DNA of 64,000 nucleotides from CAVSUB01 sp963816725 (GCA_963816725.1 CAWFMC010000008.1:568293-632292); one strand, 5' to 3'. Shown: positions 53,472 through 62,608, numbered from the stretch's first letter. The notes: a model not told the origin generated them from the letters alone. A program made the numbers and translations.

Positions 53472-54449
53472 GTGCGGCTGATCCTGATCGCCGTTGCGCT
53501 CGGCGTCTACCTGGGCGGCATCGTCGACGCCTCGGATCGCGGCGTGCCGCTCGGGCTCGATCTTTACCGGCCGGTGCCCGGCGCGAATCCGCTGACTCTA
53601 CCAAAGATCAGACTCGGGCGGCGGCTTTTCAACGAGCGGCGGCTGTCGTTCAACGGCTCGTTGTCGTGTGCGGGGTGTCACGACCCTGCGCGGGCGTTTA
53701 CGAACGCGCACTCTACGGCGCGCGGCGCGAACGGCGTGAGCGGCAGCCGCAATGTTCCGACTCTCGTGAATCGTGCGTGGGGGGCCAGCTTCTTCTGGGA
53801 TGGTCGGGCGCTCACGCTCGAGGAGCAGGCGCTCGGGCCGATTCTGAATGCGAACGAACTTGGCGCCACTGCCGATGACGTCGTCGCACTGGCGCGGTCC
53901 GTTGAGTACCGGCGGCAATTCATTGGCGCATTCGGCAAGGAACCGACGCTCGTCGATGTCGGCGCGGCACTCGCCTCATACGTCCGGACAATCATGTCGG
54001 GCGGCGCGCCAGTCGATCGTTTCCTGGCCGGTGATCGAGGCGCATTGGCAGAAGGGGCGAAGCGCGGCCTCGCGCTGTTCCGCGGGAAGGCGCGTTGCAG
54101 CATGTGTCACGCCGGCCCGCTTTTGTCCGACGAGCAGTTTCACAACACCGGGGTGGCCTGGCGTACTGGAAGCGTGACCGACGAGGGCCGATATCAGGTC
54201 ACGCGGGCGCCGGCAGATCGCGGAGCATTCAAGACGCCGACGCTTCGTGAAATCAGCCGTACCGCGCCGTACATGCACGACGGCACCTTCGCAACGCTGG
54301 AAGCCGTGATCGACTTCTACGATGCCGGAGGCGGGCGGAACCCAGGCCTGGATCGCGAGATCCGGCCATTGCATCTCTCCCTTGTTGAAAGGAACGACTT
54401 GATTGCTTTCCTTCGTTCCCTGGCGGGCCGTCTTGCCGTCGGGATGTGA
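53472..54449 (+). CDS. Di-haem cytochrome c peroxidase (CcpA/MauG family)
   Basis: A 325-residue periplasmic enzyme with a short signal (LILIAVALGVYLGGIVDA) from a GTG start. Two haem sites are seen: CAGCHDPARAFTN (near 68) and CSMCHAGPLLSD (near 208). The tail has TPTLREISRTAPYMHDGTFA and TLEAVIDFYDAGGG, the standard C-terminal Met/His region. It reduces hydrogen peroxide with electrons from small cytochromes, or oxidises a partner as MauG does. Its position behind the TolB-like gene suggests regulation by the upstream two-component system. Confidence 0.92.
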   Translation: MRLILIAVALGVYLGGIVDASDRGVPLGLDLYRPVPGANPLTLPKIRLGRRLFNERRLSFNGSLSCAGCHDPARAFTNAHSTARGANGVSGSRNVPTLVNRAWGASFFWDGRALTLEEQALGPILNANELGATADDVVALARSVEYRRQFIGAFGKEPTLVDVGAALASYVRTIMSGGAPVDRFLAGDRGALAEGAKRGLALFRGKARCSMCHAGPLLSDEQFHNTGVAWRTGSVTDEGRYQVTRAPADRGAFKTPTLREISRTAPYMHDGTFATLEAVIDFYDAGGGRNPGLDREIRPLHLSLVERNDLIAFLRSLAGRLAVGM

Positions 54450-54750
54450 TGCGCAACAGAATATCGGCTCGCGGGACACGGGGAGCGAGCCGGCGCGTCA
54501 GCTCAAGGAAATGGAGTGGAATGGCATTCGTCTGGCATTCCTCAGGGTCCAAGTGAAGTGCCGTTCGCACGGGTTCGGAGGGTGCCGCTCCTCCAGGTCC
54601 TCGCGTTGAGTCGACTCGCAGGATGAGCCCTGATCGTATCTCAGCTCGCGTGTGTGACGGCGGACGGGCTCCGCGGCCGGTGACGTTGACGGCTTGGCGA
54701 TGCGAAGACCGCGCAAGCCCGGAAGCACCGGGGCAGGCGCGGTCCCATGA
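54450..54750. other. Intergenic stretch between convergent genes
   Basis: About 300 bases between the peroxidase and the convergent lipoprotein gene. It holds a strong hairpin (54707-54744), described separately. No gene or known RNA is recognised. Confidence 0.4.
54707..54744 (-). terminator. Strong two-part hairpin, probable terminator of the lipoprotein gene
   Basis: Outer arms GACCGCGC and GCGCGGTC are perfect; inner arms CCCGG and CCGGG close a 5-base loop. It begins six bases after the minus-strand stop at 54751. There is no T-run on either side. Confidence 0.45.
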
Positions 54751-55305
54751 TCACCGGCTCGGGTTGATGGTTCCCTCAAACGATCCCGACGACACTCCAC
54801 TGTTCTGATCGAGCACGCGGTGAATGGTGAAGGTGCCCGTCGCATCAGCAAACCGGCCGGTGCCGCCGGTGATCGTGACCACTTCCACGATGGAGGCGAC
54901 ATTGGGCTCGGACGTCGGCGTCCCCTGTCCGACGAGCGTGGCGTCCAGCCGGTCGCCGTTGGCCGCCGTGAACGTGATGGTGCCAGTCGCCTTGCCGTTG
55001 TCGAGGTTGACGATCGCGGTGAACGTGTTCTCGAACCGGCCCAGTTGCGTGGCGGTGCCGGTCGCCGTCCCTGTCACGAGGAGACTTGGCGGAGCCACAA
55101 CATCTGTCTCCTGTGCCTGTAATGATCCGCGGAAGGGCAGCTGTTGACCGCCCCGTGCCTCGGTGTTCTCGATTCCGCCGCCGGCCCCCGTCGGCGACGT
55201 CGGAGAGGTCGCGGTGGCACGGCCACAGGCTGTCGCGACGACACAAACCGCGAGCGTGACGCAGCGCATTGTTGTGAGGGTGGTCAACGGGAAGTGGGAT
55301 CGCAT
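54751..55305 (-). CDS. Hypothetical exported, lipoprotein-like protein
   Basis: A 184-residue protein with AAGGAG before its ATG. The N-terminus MRCVTLAVCVVATACGRAT looks like a lipoprotein signal, although the residues before the Cys are not a perfect lipobox. The mature part is Thr/Gly-rich and beta-like (FTAIVNLDNGKATGTITFTA, VEVVTITGGTGRFADATGTF, SSGSFEGTINPSR), resembling small secreted allene-oxide-cyclase-like barrels that share the GGTGRFxxATGxF motif. The function is unknown. Confidence 0.7.
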   Translation of the reverse strand: MRSHFPLTTLTTMRCVTLAVCVVATACGRATATSPTSPTGAGGGIENTEARGGQQLPFRGSLQAQETDVVAPPSLLVTGTATGTATQLGRFENTFTAIVNLDNGKATGTITFTAANGDRLDATLVGQGTPTSEPNVASIVEVVTITGGTGRFADATGTFTIHRVLDQNSGVSSGSFEGTINPSR

Positions 55306-55522
55306 GACGGTTCTCCTTGGGGAGGACGCCTTCCACGCACCCGGCGAGGAATGGTGACGCCGTCCCGTCGAAGAACCTACTGCGCCGCGCCGGTGAGGTC
55401 CTTGGAAAGGGCTTGAGAACGGCTTGATTCTCGATTTGCGCGTTCTTTGCGCCGATTTGCTCGACGACCGGACCCGCCGGACACCGCTTGCGAGCGGCCG
55501 GGTCGGCGGAGGATGATGCCCC

Positions 55523-57815
55523 GTGCATCTGAGCGGCGCCGCCTCGCGTTTGCAGTTCGGCGGCGTGACGCTCGTCCCGGACGAGCGCGTGGTGCTGCGG
55601 GACGGCCAGCCCGTCCCGATGACTCCAAAGGCGTTCGATCTCCTGCTGGTGCTGGCGGAAAACCCCGGCCGGCTGCTCACCAAAGAACAGCTGATGCAGG
55701 CCGTCTGGCACGATACGGCGGTCGAGGAGGCCAACCTCTCGTACCACGTCTTTGCGATCCGCAAGGCGCTGGGTGATGCCGCCGACAACGGACTGATCGC
55801 GACGGTTCCGAAACGCGGCTACCGGTTCACGGCGGCGGTCACCTCATTGGCGGCCGCTCATCGGGAACCGCTCGCGTCAGGCGACGAAGCCGCTCCAGAC
55901 CAGACCGGCTCCGCGTTCAACCGGCTGCCGATCGACGCTGTTTCCCTTGACCCTCCCGCGGCTGGCGCTTCGCCCGTCCCGCAGGCTGCTTCGAGGCCCG
56001 GTCGGCAGGCGGCGGCCTGGCTTGGCACGGGCGTGCTGATCGGCATCGCGAGCGTGCTCCTGGTGACGCGGGGGCGGACAGACCCGCCGGGCGCCGATGA
56101 TCGAGGCGCAGATCTCGCCGGGCGTCCAGCTGTCCGAAGCATCGCCGTTTGCCTTGTCGCCTGATGGCCAGAAGCTCGTCTTCGCTGGTAGCGGGCCCGA
56201 TGGTGTCATCCGGCTATGGCTTCGGCGCATTGCCGAGGACGAGCCACGTCCGCTCCCCGGCACCGAAGCGGTACTTGCCGGGCTGACGCCGCCAATGTTC
56301 TGGTCGCCCGACAGCCAGACGATCGCGTTCGACGCCGCCGGTCAGCTCAAACGGTTCGACCTCCGCGACGGCGCGACCCGCACGGTATGCGCGCTTCCGG
56401 GTCTCGCGGTTGGCGGCTCGTGGAATGCCGATGGCGTCATCGTCGTGGGTGCGCCGAGCAGCGGATTGTTCCGGTGCTCCACGACGGATGGTGTGGCGTC
56501 CGAGCTGACCCGGGTCGATCGCGACAAGGGCGAGACCACGCACCTGTTCCCATGGTTCCTTCCTGACGGGCGCCACTTCCTCTACGTCAGGGTCGCGAGG
56601 AACGCCCCTGAGGGCTCCGGCGTGTACGTCGGTTCATTGGCCGACCGCCCAGAGACGACGCCGTCGAAACGTCTGCTCGCCAGCGGCTTTGGCGCCGCCT
56701 ACATTCCGACGAAGGGCACCACCACAGGTCACGTCGTCTTCCTGCGCGAAGGGACCCTCTTCGCCCAGGCTTTCGACGAGCGCGGGCTGCAGCTCAGTGG
56801 CGAGCCTGTCGCACTGGCGAGTCCGGTTGGGTCCTTTCTCGACGGCGGGTTCTTCTCCGTGTCACACGACGACGTGATTGCCTTTCGCGCGCCCGACAAA
56901 GATTTTCGCCTGACGTGGTTCGACCGGCAGGGCAACAAGATCGGCACCGCCGGTGAGGTCGGTCGCTACTCTGGCGTGGCGCTGTCCGCGGACGATGCTC
57001 GCGTCGCCACGTCCAGGGAAGTCGTCGGCTCCAAGATGGATCGGGACATCTGGATCCTGGAGACCGCGCGTCCCACGAGCACGCGAGTGACGTTCGGGCC
57101 GGTTCTCGAGGACATGCCCGTGTGGTCCGCCGACGGTCGGAGGCTCATATTTACGCTCGGCGGCGACACCGGCAACCTGTTCGAGCAGGACATCAACGGA
57201 GAGCCGAAGCCCCGCGTCCTCCTGTCGACGACGTTGGAGCACAAGACTCCGACGAGTGCGTCGGCCGACGGGCGATTTCTGCTGTATACCGCGCTGAACA
57301 TGGACCAGTCGCGCAGCGACATCTGGGTGCTGCCACTCACCGGCGAGCGCAAGCCGTTTGCGCTCGTTCGCCGTGCCTTCGATCAGGATCAGGGGCAGTT
57401 CTCGCCGGACGGGCGCTGGGTCGCCTACGCCTCGAACGAATCGGGGAGACATGAAGTACTCATCCAGCGGTTCGTGGCGCCGCCGGACGGGCGGCCGGCC
57501 GATCTCGACACGGTTGTCGTGTCGACGAACGGCGGCACGGCGCCGCGATGGCGCGCCGACGGCAGGGAACTGTTCTTCATCGCGCCCGACGGTGCGGTGA
57601 TGGCGGCGGATGTGCGCGGCGGGGCGGACCTCACCGTCGGCGCGCCGCACGTGCTCTTCCGAACGACCGGCTCTCATGGCGACTGGGACGTCGTCTCGGA
57701 CGGCTCCCGATTCCTGATCGCGATTCCGGCAGGCGCCGACGCGTCTGCACCTTTCACCATCTTGTGGAACCGGCTGGCGCAACTCGGGACCACCGCTCGA
57801 TCACCGAATCCGTGA
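55523..57815 (+). CDS. CadC-type winged-helix plus TolB propeller regulator, frameshifted
   Basis: Two frames look like one gene. Part one (55523 to about 56090) has a GGAGGA ribosome site, an OmpR-type winged helix (TPKAFDLLLVLAENPGRLLT, NLSYHVFAIRKALGD, TVPKRGYRFTAAV) and a membrane helix (AAAWLGTGVLIGIASVLLVT). Part two, one frame over from about 56090 to 57815, is a TolB-type propeller (FALSPDGQKLVFAGSG, FSPDGRWVAYASNESG). In Acidobacteria this domain order is usual in a single membrane-bound regulator. The break lies between roughly 56060 and 56100, and the first frame then ends at 56164. Two separate genes overlapping by 68 bases is a less likely reading. Confidence 0.75.
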
Positions 57816-57952
57816 ACTCAGCGCGGTGGCCGCATCGTCAATAGGGCTGCCGTTGGTACGCCGGGGTTTGCTGTTCGGAGCCCGATGTCTGGGCGCCAGG
57901 CCATCAAGCGACTCGGATCGCGGCAAGGAATTTTGCGGCGGTTCCGCGAGGC

Positions 57953-58585
57953 CTATCGGCACGAACAGGTCGCCGAGCAGCCCCCGTCGAACGTGCGGGT
58001 GCACGTCGAAGCGGCCCGGCCGGCACCGCATTGCCGCTCGCACGCTGCTGCACGAGCGGTGCAGTCGCACGAACAGCTCCATCCGCCAGGCGCGGCGTTC
58101 TTGCGTTCGAGCGTCAGGCGATCGGCCGACCCGTTGGCGGCTGCTAGTGCCGCGTCGAGCTGCTCACGCTCGGTCTCGCGCAATGTCCACGACACCCGCT
58201 CCGAGGCCGCCCCGGACACCGCGACCACCGCCCGGTCGTGGAGCGTCACGGCTGGAATCTCGAGGGGAACGAGGATACCGCCCCGGCTGGCGCGGTCGAT
58301 CGTGTCGTAGGTGCAGTAGTCCTGGGTGCCCTTGACGTTGGAGTGCTCGTCGACGACCCAGATGCGCAGCGCGTAGTTGACCGGGGCTGTGAACTCGTTC
58401 CGGCGCATCACCCAGACCGCCGGCGAGTCGAACAGCAGCGCGCGCTGCGGGTCGAGCCAGACGGGCGATCCTTGCGGTGTGATCACTCGCGCGGGCCGAT
58501 CGGCGGCGAGGATGGCGGCACCGCAGGCGAGCAGCGGCAGGCCCCAGATTGCGGTGAGCGCGGCCACTCGACGGTCGAAGCGCAT
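57953..58585 (-). CDS. Hypothetical exported protein with Cys-rich C-terminus
   Basis: A 210-residue protein with a hydrophobic leader (ALTAIWGLPLLACGAAILAA). The middle (PVNYALRIWVVDEHSNVKG, RGGILVPLEIPAVTLHD) is beta-rich. The last 43 residues hold nine cysteines (GGWSCSCDCTARAAACERQC and CTRTFDGGCSATCSCR). These could bind metal or form disulfides in the periplasm, but a wrong reading frame at the end (TGC-rich) is also possible. I do not know the family. Confidence 0.6.
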   Translation of the reverse strand: MRFDRRVAALTAIWGLPLLACGAAILAADRPARVITPQGSPVWLDPQRALLFDSPAVWVMRRNEFTAPVNYALRIWVVDEHSNVKGTQDYCTYDTIDRASRGGILVPLEIPAVTLHDRAVVAVSGAASERVSWTLRETEREQLDAALAAANGSADRLTLERKNAAPGGWSCSCDCTARAAACERQCGAGRAASTCTRTFDGGCSATCSCR

Positions 58586-58739
58586 GGCACATGATACGTG
58601 CGGCCGCCGGTGTTCGCGGTCCTGCGCACGGGTAACGCGAGCGTGTCAGGAGAACTGTCGTCGCCGATTGATTCGTGAGTGGCGTGGAGGGAGGCCGAGC
58701 CCGACCGTCACGAGGACGGTCACTTGACGATCGGAGAGT

Positions 58740-58826
58740 TGGTGCGAAAGGGGGGATTCGAACCCCCACGCTCTTGCGAGCGCCAGCCCCTCAAGCTGGT
58801 GCGTCTGCCAGTTCCGCCACTTTCGC
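58740..58826 (-). tRNA. tRNA-Leu (anticodon GAG)
   Basis: Reading the minus strand, acceptor arm GCGAAAG pairs with CTTTCGC before A and an encoded CCA. The anticodon stem CCAGC/GCTGG holds the loop TTGAGGG, giving GAG. A long variable arm (GCTCGCAAGAGC) marks a class II tRNA, and the T arm has GGTTCGAATCC. It lies just downstream of secG on the same strand, a linkage also seen in E. coli (secG-leuU). Confidence 0.96.
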
Positions 58827-58833
58827 GAGGGCC

Positions 58834-59235
58834 TTACTTCTTCTCCGGTGCCTTCTCCGGCGTGCTGCCGGCCGGGGCCGGCGCGGGTGACTGCTGTTGC
58901 TGCGGCGTCGCCGCCGGAGCCGTCGTCTTCGGGCCCGGCAGCGGAGCCGGAGCCGGCGTATTCGTCACCGGGGCCTTGTATCCGCCCAACAACGACGCCT
59001 CGCCGCGCTTGCCAATCACGCCCAGCGCAATCGCCCCGATCATGAACAGCACACCGAGGATCGAGGTCGCTTTGGTCAGCACCGTCGCACCCGCGCGGGC
59101 GCCGAACGCCGCCTGGCTGCCGCCGCCGCCGAACGCATTGGCCATGTCGCCGCCCTTGCCCTGCTGCAGCAGCACCACGAGCAGCAGCAGCAGGCAGCTG
59201 ACGACGTACAGGACGGCCAGAAGGTAGTAGAGCAT
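58834..59235 (-). CDS. secG: Preprotein translocase subunit SecG
   Basis: A 133-residue inner-membrane protein that assists the SecYE channel. Two hydrophobic helices (YYLLAVLYVVSCLLLLLVVL and LGVLFMIGAIALGVI) flank the conserved cytoplasmic loop QQGKGGDMANAFGGGGSQAAF. The C-terminal 50 residues are Pro/Ala/Gln-rich and end in Lys, longer than in E. coli. It is the last protein gene of the gap-pgk-tpiA-secG run; tpiA ends 10 bases upstream and the tRNA follows. Confidence 0.94.
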   Translation of the reverse strand: MLYYLLAVLYVVSCLLLLLVVLLQQGKGGDMANAFGGGGSQAAFGARAGATVLTKATSILGVLFMIGAIALGVIGKRGEASLLGGYKAPVTNTPAPAPLPGPKTTAPAATPQQQQSPAPAPAGSTPEKAPEKK

Positions 59236-59244
59236 AACGCCCGA

Positions 59245-60012
59245 TTATACCGCGCCCGGGCGGCTGCGGAGCACGATATCCGAGAACCCGCGGACGTCCA
59301 GGCTGGCCCCGCCGACCAGCGCCCCGTCCACGTCCGGGAGCTTGATCAGGTCGGAGATGTTGTCCGGCTTCACGCTGCCGCCGTAAATCACATGGCAGGC
59401 GTCGGCCGCCGGCCCGCCAAACCACTGCCGGACCCGCGCGCGGATGTGGGCGTGCGCCTCCCCGGCCTGCGCGGGCGTCGCATTACGACCCGTCCCGATC
59501 GCCCAAACCGGCTCGTAGGCGATGACCAACGAGGCCATCTGATCCGCCGTCAGCCCGTCGAGGCCGTCCTTGATCTGGCGGTCGAGTACCGGCAGCGTCT
59601 GCTCCGCCTCACGCTCGTCGAGCGTCTCGCCGATGCACACGATCGGCGTCAACGACGCGCCCAGCGCCGCGACCAGCCGGCGGTTGACGGTCTGGTCCGT
59701 CTCGCCGAACAGCCGCCGCCGCTCGGAGTGCCCGATGATCACGTACTCCGCGCCGGCCTCCTTCAACATGCCGCCGCTGATCTCGCCAGTGAACGCCCCC
59801 TCGCGCTCCCAGTGGAGGTTCTGCCCCGCGACCCCGACATTCGAGCTGCGGGCCGCCTCGGCGACCGCGTGCAGCGCGGTGAACGGCGGCGACAGCACGA
59901 TCTCGACGTCCGCGACGTCTTTGACCATGCTGCGGAACTCCTTGACGAACACGACCGCCTCGTGGACGGTCTTGTACATCTTCCAATTCGCGGCGATGAA
60001 GGGGGTACGCAT
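59245..60012 (-). CDS. tpiA: Triosephosphate isomerase
   Basis: A 255-residue glycolytic isomerase. Family sites are the Asn/Lys in IAANWKMYKT, the catalytic His in VIIGHSERRRLFGE, the catalytic Glu in VIAYEPVWAIGTGRN, and the phosphate loop IYGGSVKPDN. The length is normal. It is downstream of pgk and upstream of secG on the minus strand; a 165-base gap with an inverted repeat separates it from pgk. Confidence 0.97.
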   Translation of the reverse strand: MRTPFIAANWKMYKTVHEAVVFVKEFRSMVKDVADVEIVLSPPFTALHAVAEAARSSNVGVAGQNLHWEREGAFTGEISGGMLKEAGAEYVIIGHSERRRLFGETDQTVNRRLVAALGASLTPIVCIGETLDEREAEQTLPVLDRQIKDGLDGLTADQMASLVIAYEPVWAIGTGRNATPAQAGEAHAHIRARVRQWFGGPAADACHVIYGGSVKPDNISDLIKLPDVDGALVGGASLDVRGFSDIVLRSRPGAV

Positions 60013-60046
60013 GAGTGTCTGAGCTATCGCTTGCCGTTGTCCATGT

Positions 60047-60133
60047 CAGATGGTAGATGGAAATGTCGGCTGCCACAGGAAATACGCGGCCTGCCGGTCG
60101 TAATTATTCGGCAATCCGAACATCTACCATCTG
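60047..60133. repeat. Inverted repeat between pgk and tpiA
   Basis: CAGATGGTAGATG (60047-60059) and CATCTACCATCTG (60121-60133) are perfect 13-base complements, 61 bases apart. The right side adds further ATCTGCCAT copies. It could form a hairpin in the pgk-tpiA transcript that adjusts relative expression, or be a remnant of short repeats. Confidence 0.7.
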
Positions 60134-60177
60134 CCATCACACATCTGCCATGACACGTCTGTTATCGCTGAAGGGCG

Positions 60178-61365
60178 TCAGCCCTTCAGCGCCTCTACTC
60201 CCGGTAGTGTCCGCCCGCCGAGGAACTCCAGCGACGCGCCGCCCCCGGTCGAGATGTGGGTGATCCGATCGGCGACGCCGGCCTTGACCACCGCCGCGAT
60301 CGAGTCGCCGCCGCCGATCACGGTCGTCCCCTTGACGTCGGCCACCGCCTTGGCCACCTCGATCGTGCCCCGGGCGAACGCGTCGATCTCGAACACGCCC
60401 ATCGGGCCGTTCCAGATGACTGTCTTCGCGCCGGCCAGCACCTCGCGATACGTCGTGATCGTATCGGGGCCGATATCGAGCCCCATGCGATCGCCGATCG
60501 CCTCGTCACCGACCTTCAGCGTTTCCGCCGGCGCACCGGCCTCCAGCTTCGGCGCGACGACGTGATCGACCGGTAGTTCCAGCCGGAGTCCGCGCTCCTT
60601 GGCTCGCTGTTCGACGTCGCGGGCAGTGTCGAGCAGGTCGGCTTCGACCAGCGACTTGCCGACTGCCACGCCGCGCGCCTTCAGGAACGTGTAGGCCATC
60701 GCGCCGCCAATCAGCAGCGCGTCGACGCGCGGGATCAGGTTCTCGATGACTTCGAGCTTGTCCGACACCTTCGCCCCGCCGAGGATCGCCACGAAGGGCC
60801 GATCCGGCGCTTCGAGCACCTTCCCGAGATGGGCGATCTCGTCGGCCATCAACAAACCCGCCGCCGAGGCCTTGACGTGCGAGACGATCCCCTCCGTCGA
60901 GGCGTGCGCGCGGTGCGCCGAGCCGAACGCGTCGTTGATGTAGACGTCACCAAGCGAGGCCAGCTGCTGGGCGAACCCCGAATCGTTCTTCTCTTCCTCG
61001 GCGTGGAAGCGCAGATTCTCGAGCAGCACGACGCCGCCCGGACCCGCCTTGTCGATCGCCGCCTGCGCCGCCGGACCGATGCAGTCCGCCGCGAACTGCA
61101 CCGGCTTGCCGAGAAGCGTCGAGAGGTGCTCCGCGACCGGCTTCAGGGTGAACTCGAGGTTCGTCTTGCCTTTCGGCCGCCCCAGATGCGACATCAGGAT
61201 GACCGTCGCGCCGTGCTCGAGCGCGTAGCGGATGGTCGGCAGCGATGCCTTGATCCGCGTGTCCTCCTGGATCGCGCCGTTCTTGATCGGCACGTTGAAG
61301 TCGACCCGGATCAGCGCCTTCTTGCCGCGCAGATCCAGGTCCTTGATGTTCCGTGGCGAGGCCAC
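60178..61365 (-). CDS. pgk: Phosphoglycerate kinase
   Basis: A 395-residue glycolytic kinase. It starts at a GTG three bases after the restored gap stop. Landmarks are ALIRVDFNVPIKNGAIQED, ILMSHLGRPKGKTN, VLLENLRFHAEE, FVAILGGAKVSDKLEVIENL, and the nucleotide end GTTVIGGGDSIAAVVKAG with THISTGGGASLEFL. Length and order are normal. It should be co-transcribed with gap. Confidence 0.97.
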   Translation of the reverse strand: MASPRNIKDLDLRGKKALIRVDFNVPIKNGAIQEDTRIKASLPTIRYALEHGATVILMSHLGRPKGKTNLEFTLKPVAEHLSTLLGKPVQFAADCIGPAAQAAIDKAGPGGVVLLENLRFHAEEEKNDSGFAQQLASLGDVYINDAFGSAHRAHASTEGIVSHVKASAAGLLMADEIAHLGKVLEAPDRPFVAILGGAKVSDKLEVIENLIPRVDALLIGGAMAYTFLKARGVAVGKSLVEADLLDTARDVEQRAKERGLRLELPVDHVVAPKLEAGAPAETLKVGDEAIGDRMGLDIGPDTITTYREVLAGAKTVIWNGPMGVFEIDAFARGTIEVAKAVADVKGTTVIGGGDSIAAVVKAGVADRITHISTGGGASLEFLGGRTLPGVEALKG

Positions 61366-61368
61366 CCC

Positions 61369-62377
61369 TTATAGGCCCTTCTGCTCGAGGAACCGCAGCA
61401 GGTCGACGCACCGGCTCGAGTAGCCCCACTCGTTGTCGTACCACGAGAGGATCTTCACGAAGTCACCGTCCATCACGCTGGTGTAGGCCGCATCGAGGAT
61501 CGACGAGTGCGCGTTGCCGCGGAAGTCGACCGACACCAGGGGCGCGGTCGAGTACCTCGAGGATGCCCTTGAGCGGACCGTCAGCCGCCGCCTTCAGCGC
61601 CGCGTTCACCTCTTCGGTGCTGGTCTTCTTGCTCACCAAAGCCGCCAGGTCGACGACCGACACGTTCGGCGTCGGCACCCGCATCGCGATGCCATCCAGC
61701 TTGCCCTTCAGCTCCGGCAGCACTTCGCCGACCGCCGAGGCCGCCCCGGTGGTCGTCGGGATGATCGACAGGGCCGCGGCGCGCGCCCGGCGCAGGTCCT
61801 TGTGCGGCAAGTCGAGCAGCTGCTGGTCGTTGGTGTAGGAGTGGACGGTCGTCATCCAGCCCTTGGTGATGCCGAACGACTCGTGCAGCACCTTGGCCAC
61901 CGGCGCCAGGCAGTTCGTGGTGCACGACGCGTTGGAGATGATCTGGTGCTTGGCGGGATCGTACTTGTCGTTGTTGACGCCGAGCACGACGGTGATGTCG
62001 GGCTTCTTCGCCGGCGCCGTGATCACGACCTTCTTCGCCCCGGCCGTGATGTGCTTCGCCGCATCGTCGCGGTTGGTGAACAGGCCGGTCGACTCGAACA
62101 CCACGTCGACGCCGAGCGATTTCCACGGCAGCTGCGCGGGATCCTTGACCGACAGGACCTGGAACTCGTCGCCGCCGACGGTGATCTTGTCGCCTTGCGC
62201 GGCGATGTCAGCTTTGAGGTTCCCCAGGATCGAGTCGTACTTGAGCAGGTGCGCCAGAGTCTTGGCATCCGTCAGGTCGTTGACCGCGACGATGTCGATG
62301 TTCTTGTCGCCCATGGCGGCACGCATGATGTTGCGGCCGATGCGGCCGAACCCGTTGATCCCAACTTTCACAGCCAT
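61369..62377 (-). CDS. gap: Glyceraldehyde-3-phosphate dehydrogenase, one-base frameshift
   Basis: A Shine-Dalgarno GGAGGG precedes MAVKVGINGFGRIGRN. NAD-binding and catalytic regions are intact (ISNASCTTNCLAPVAK with the active-site Cys; TTTGAASAVGEVLPELKGKL). At KGILE the frame goes wrong: the sequence reads GAG-G-TAC where GAG-TAC is expected, an extra base at 61555/61556. Removing it restores EYSTAPLVSVDFRGNAHSS, then ILSWYDNEWGYSSRCVDLL, and a stop at 61369. As written the product is 304 residues, from 62377 to 61463. The enzyme should be essential, so an assembly error is likely. Confidence 0.93.
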
Positions 62378-62445
62378 CGGAAATCCCTCCGCCGCGGCGC
62401 TGGCCAGTCGGATGCGCCCGACCGCCACGCCGAAACCGTCAATTG

Positions 62446-62608
62446 TAGTCCCCTGAAACCGTGATTTCTAGCAGAATCCCCGGGCGGGGCCTCCCGTTGG
62501 GCGGCGTTGCTCGTCGCTCACATATGCCCAATATGCTCGCTCCTCCCGCCTTGCCCAGCGGGCGCCGCGCTCCGGGTCTTCTGCTAGCTATGACGGTTCC
62601 AAGGGACT
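62446..62608 (-). mobile_element. Palindromic repeat element, copy 2 (MITE-like)
   Basis: About 163 bases matching copy 1 (27491-27658) when read on the minus strand. The inverted ends are imperfect here (GTCCCCTGAAACCGTGAT on the left; ATGACGGTTCCAAGGGACT on the right). The 40-base core (62499-62538) is identical to that of copy 1. It lies between the divergent gap and waaA genes, so it may affect both promoters. Confidence 0.85.

Noticed and set aside
54640..54750. Hairpin region after the peroxidase as a cyclic di-GMP riboswitch
   Set aside because: Conserved core bases of that class are missing and the hairpin lies at the 3' end of a gene, as terminators do.
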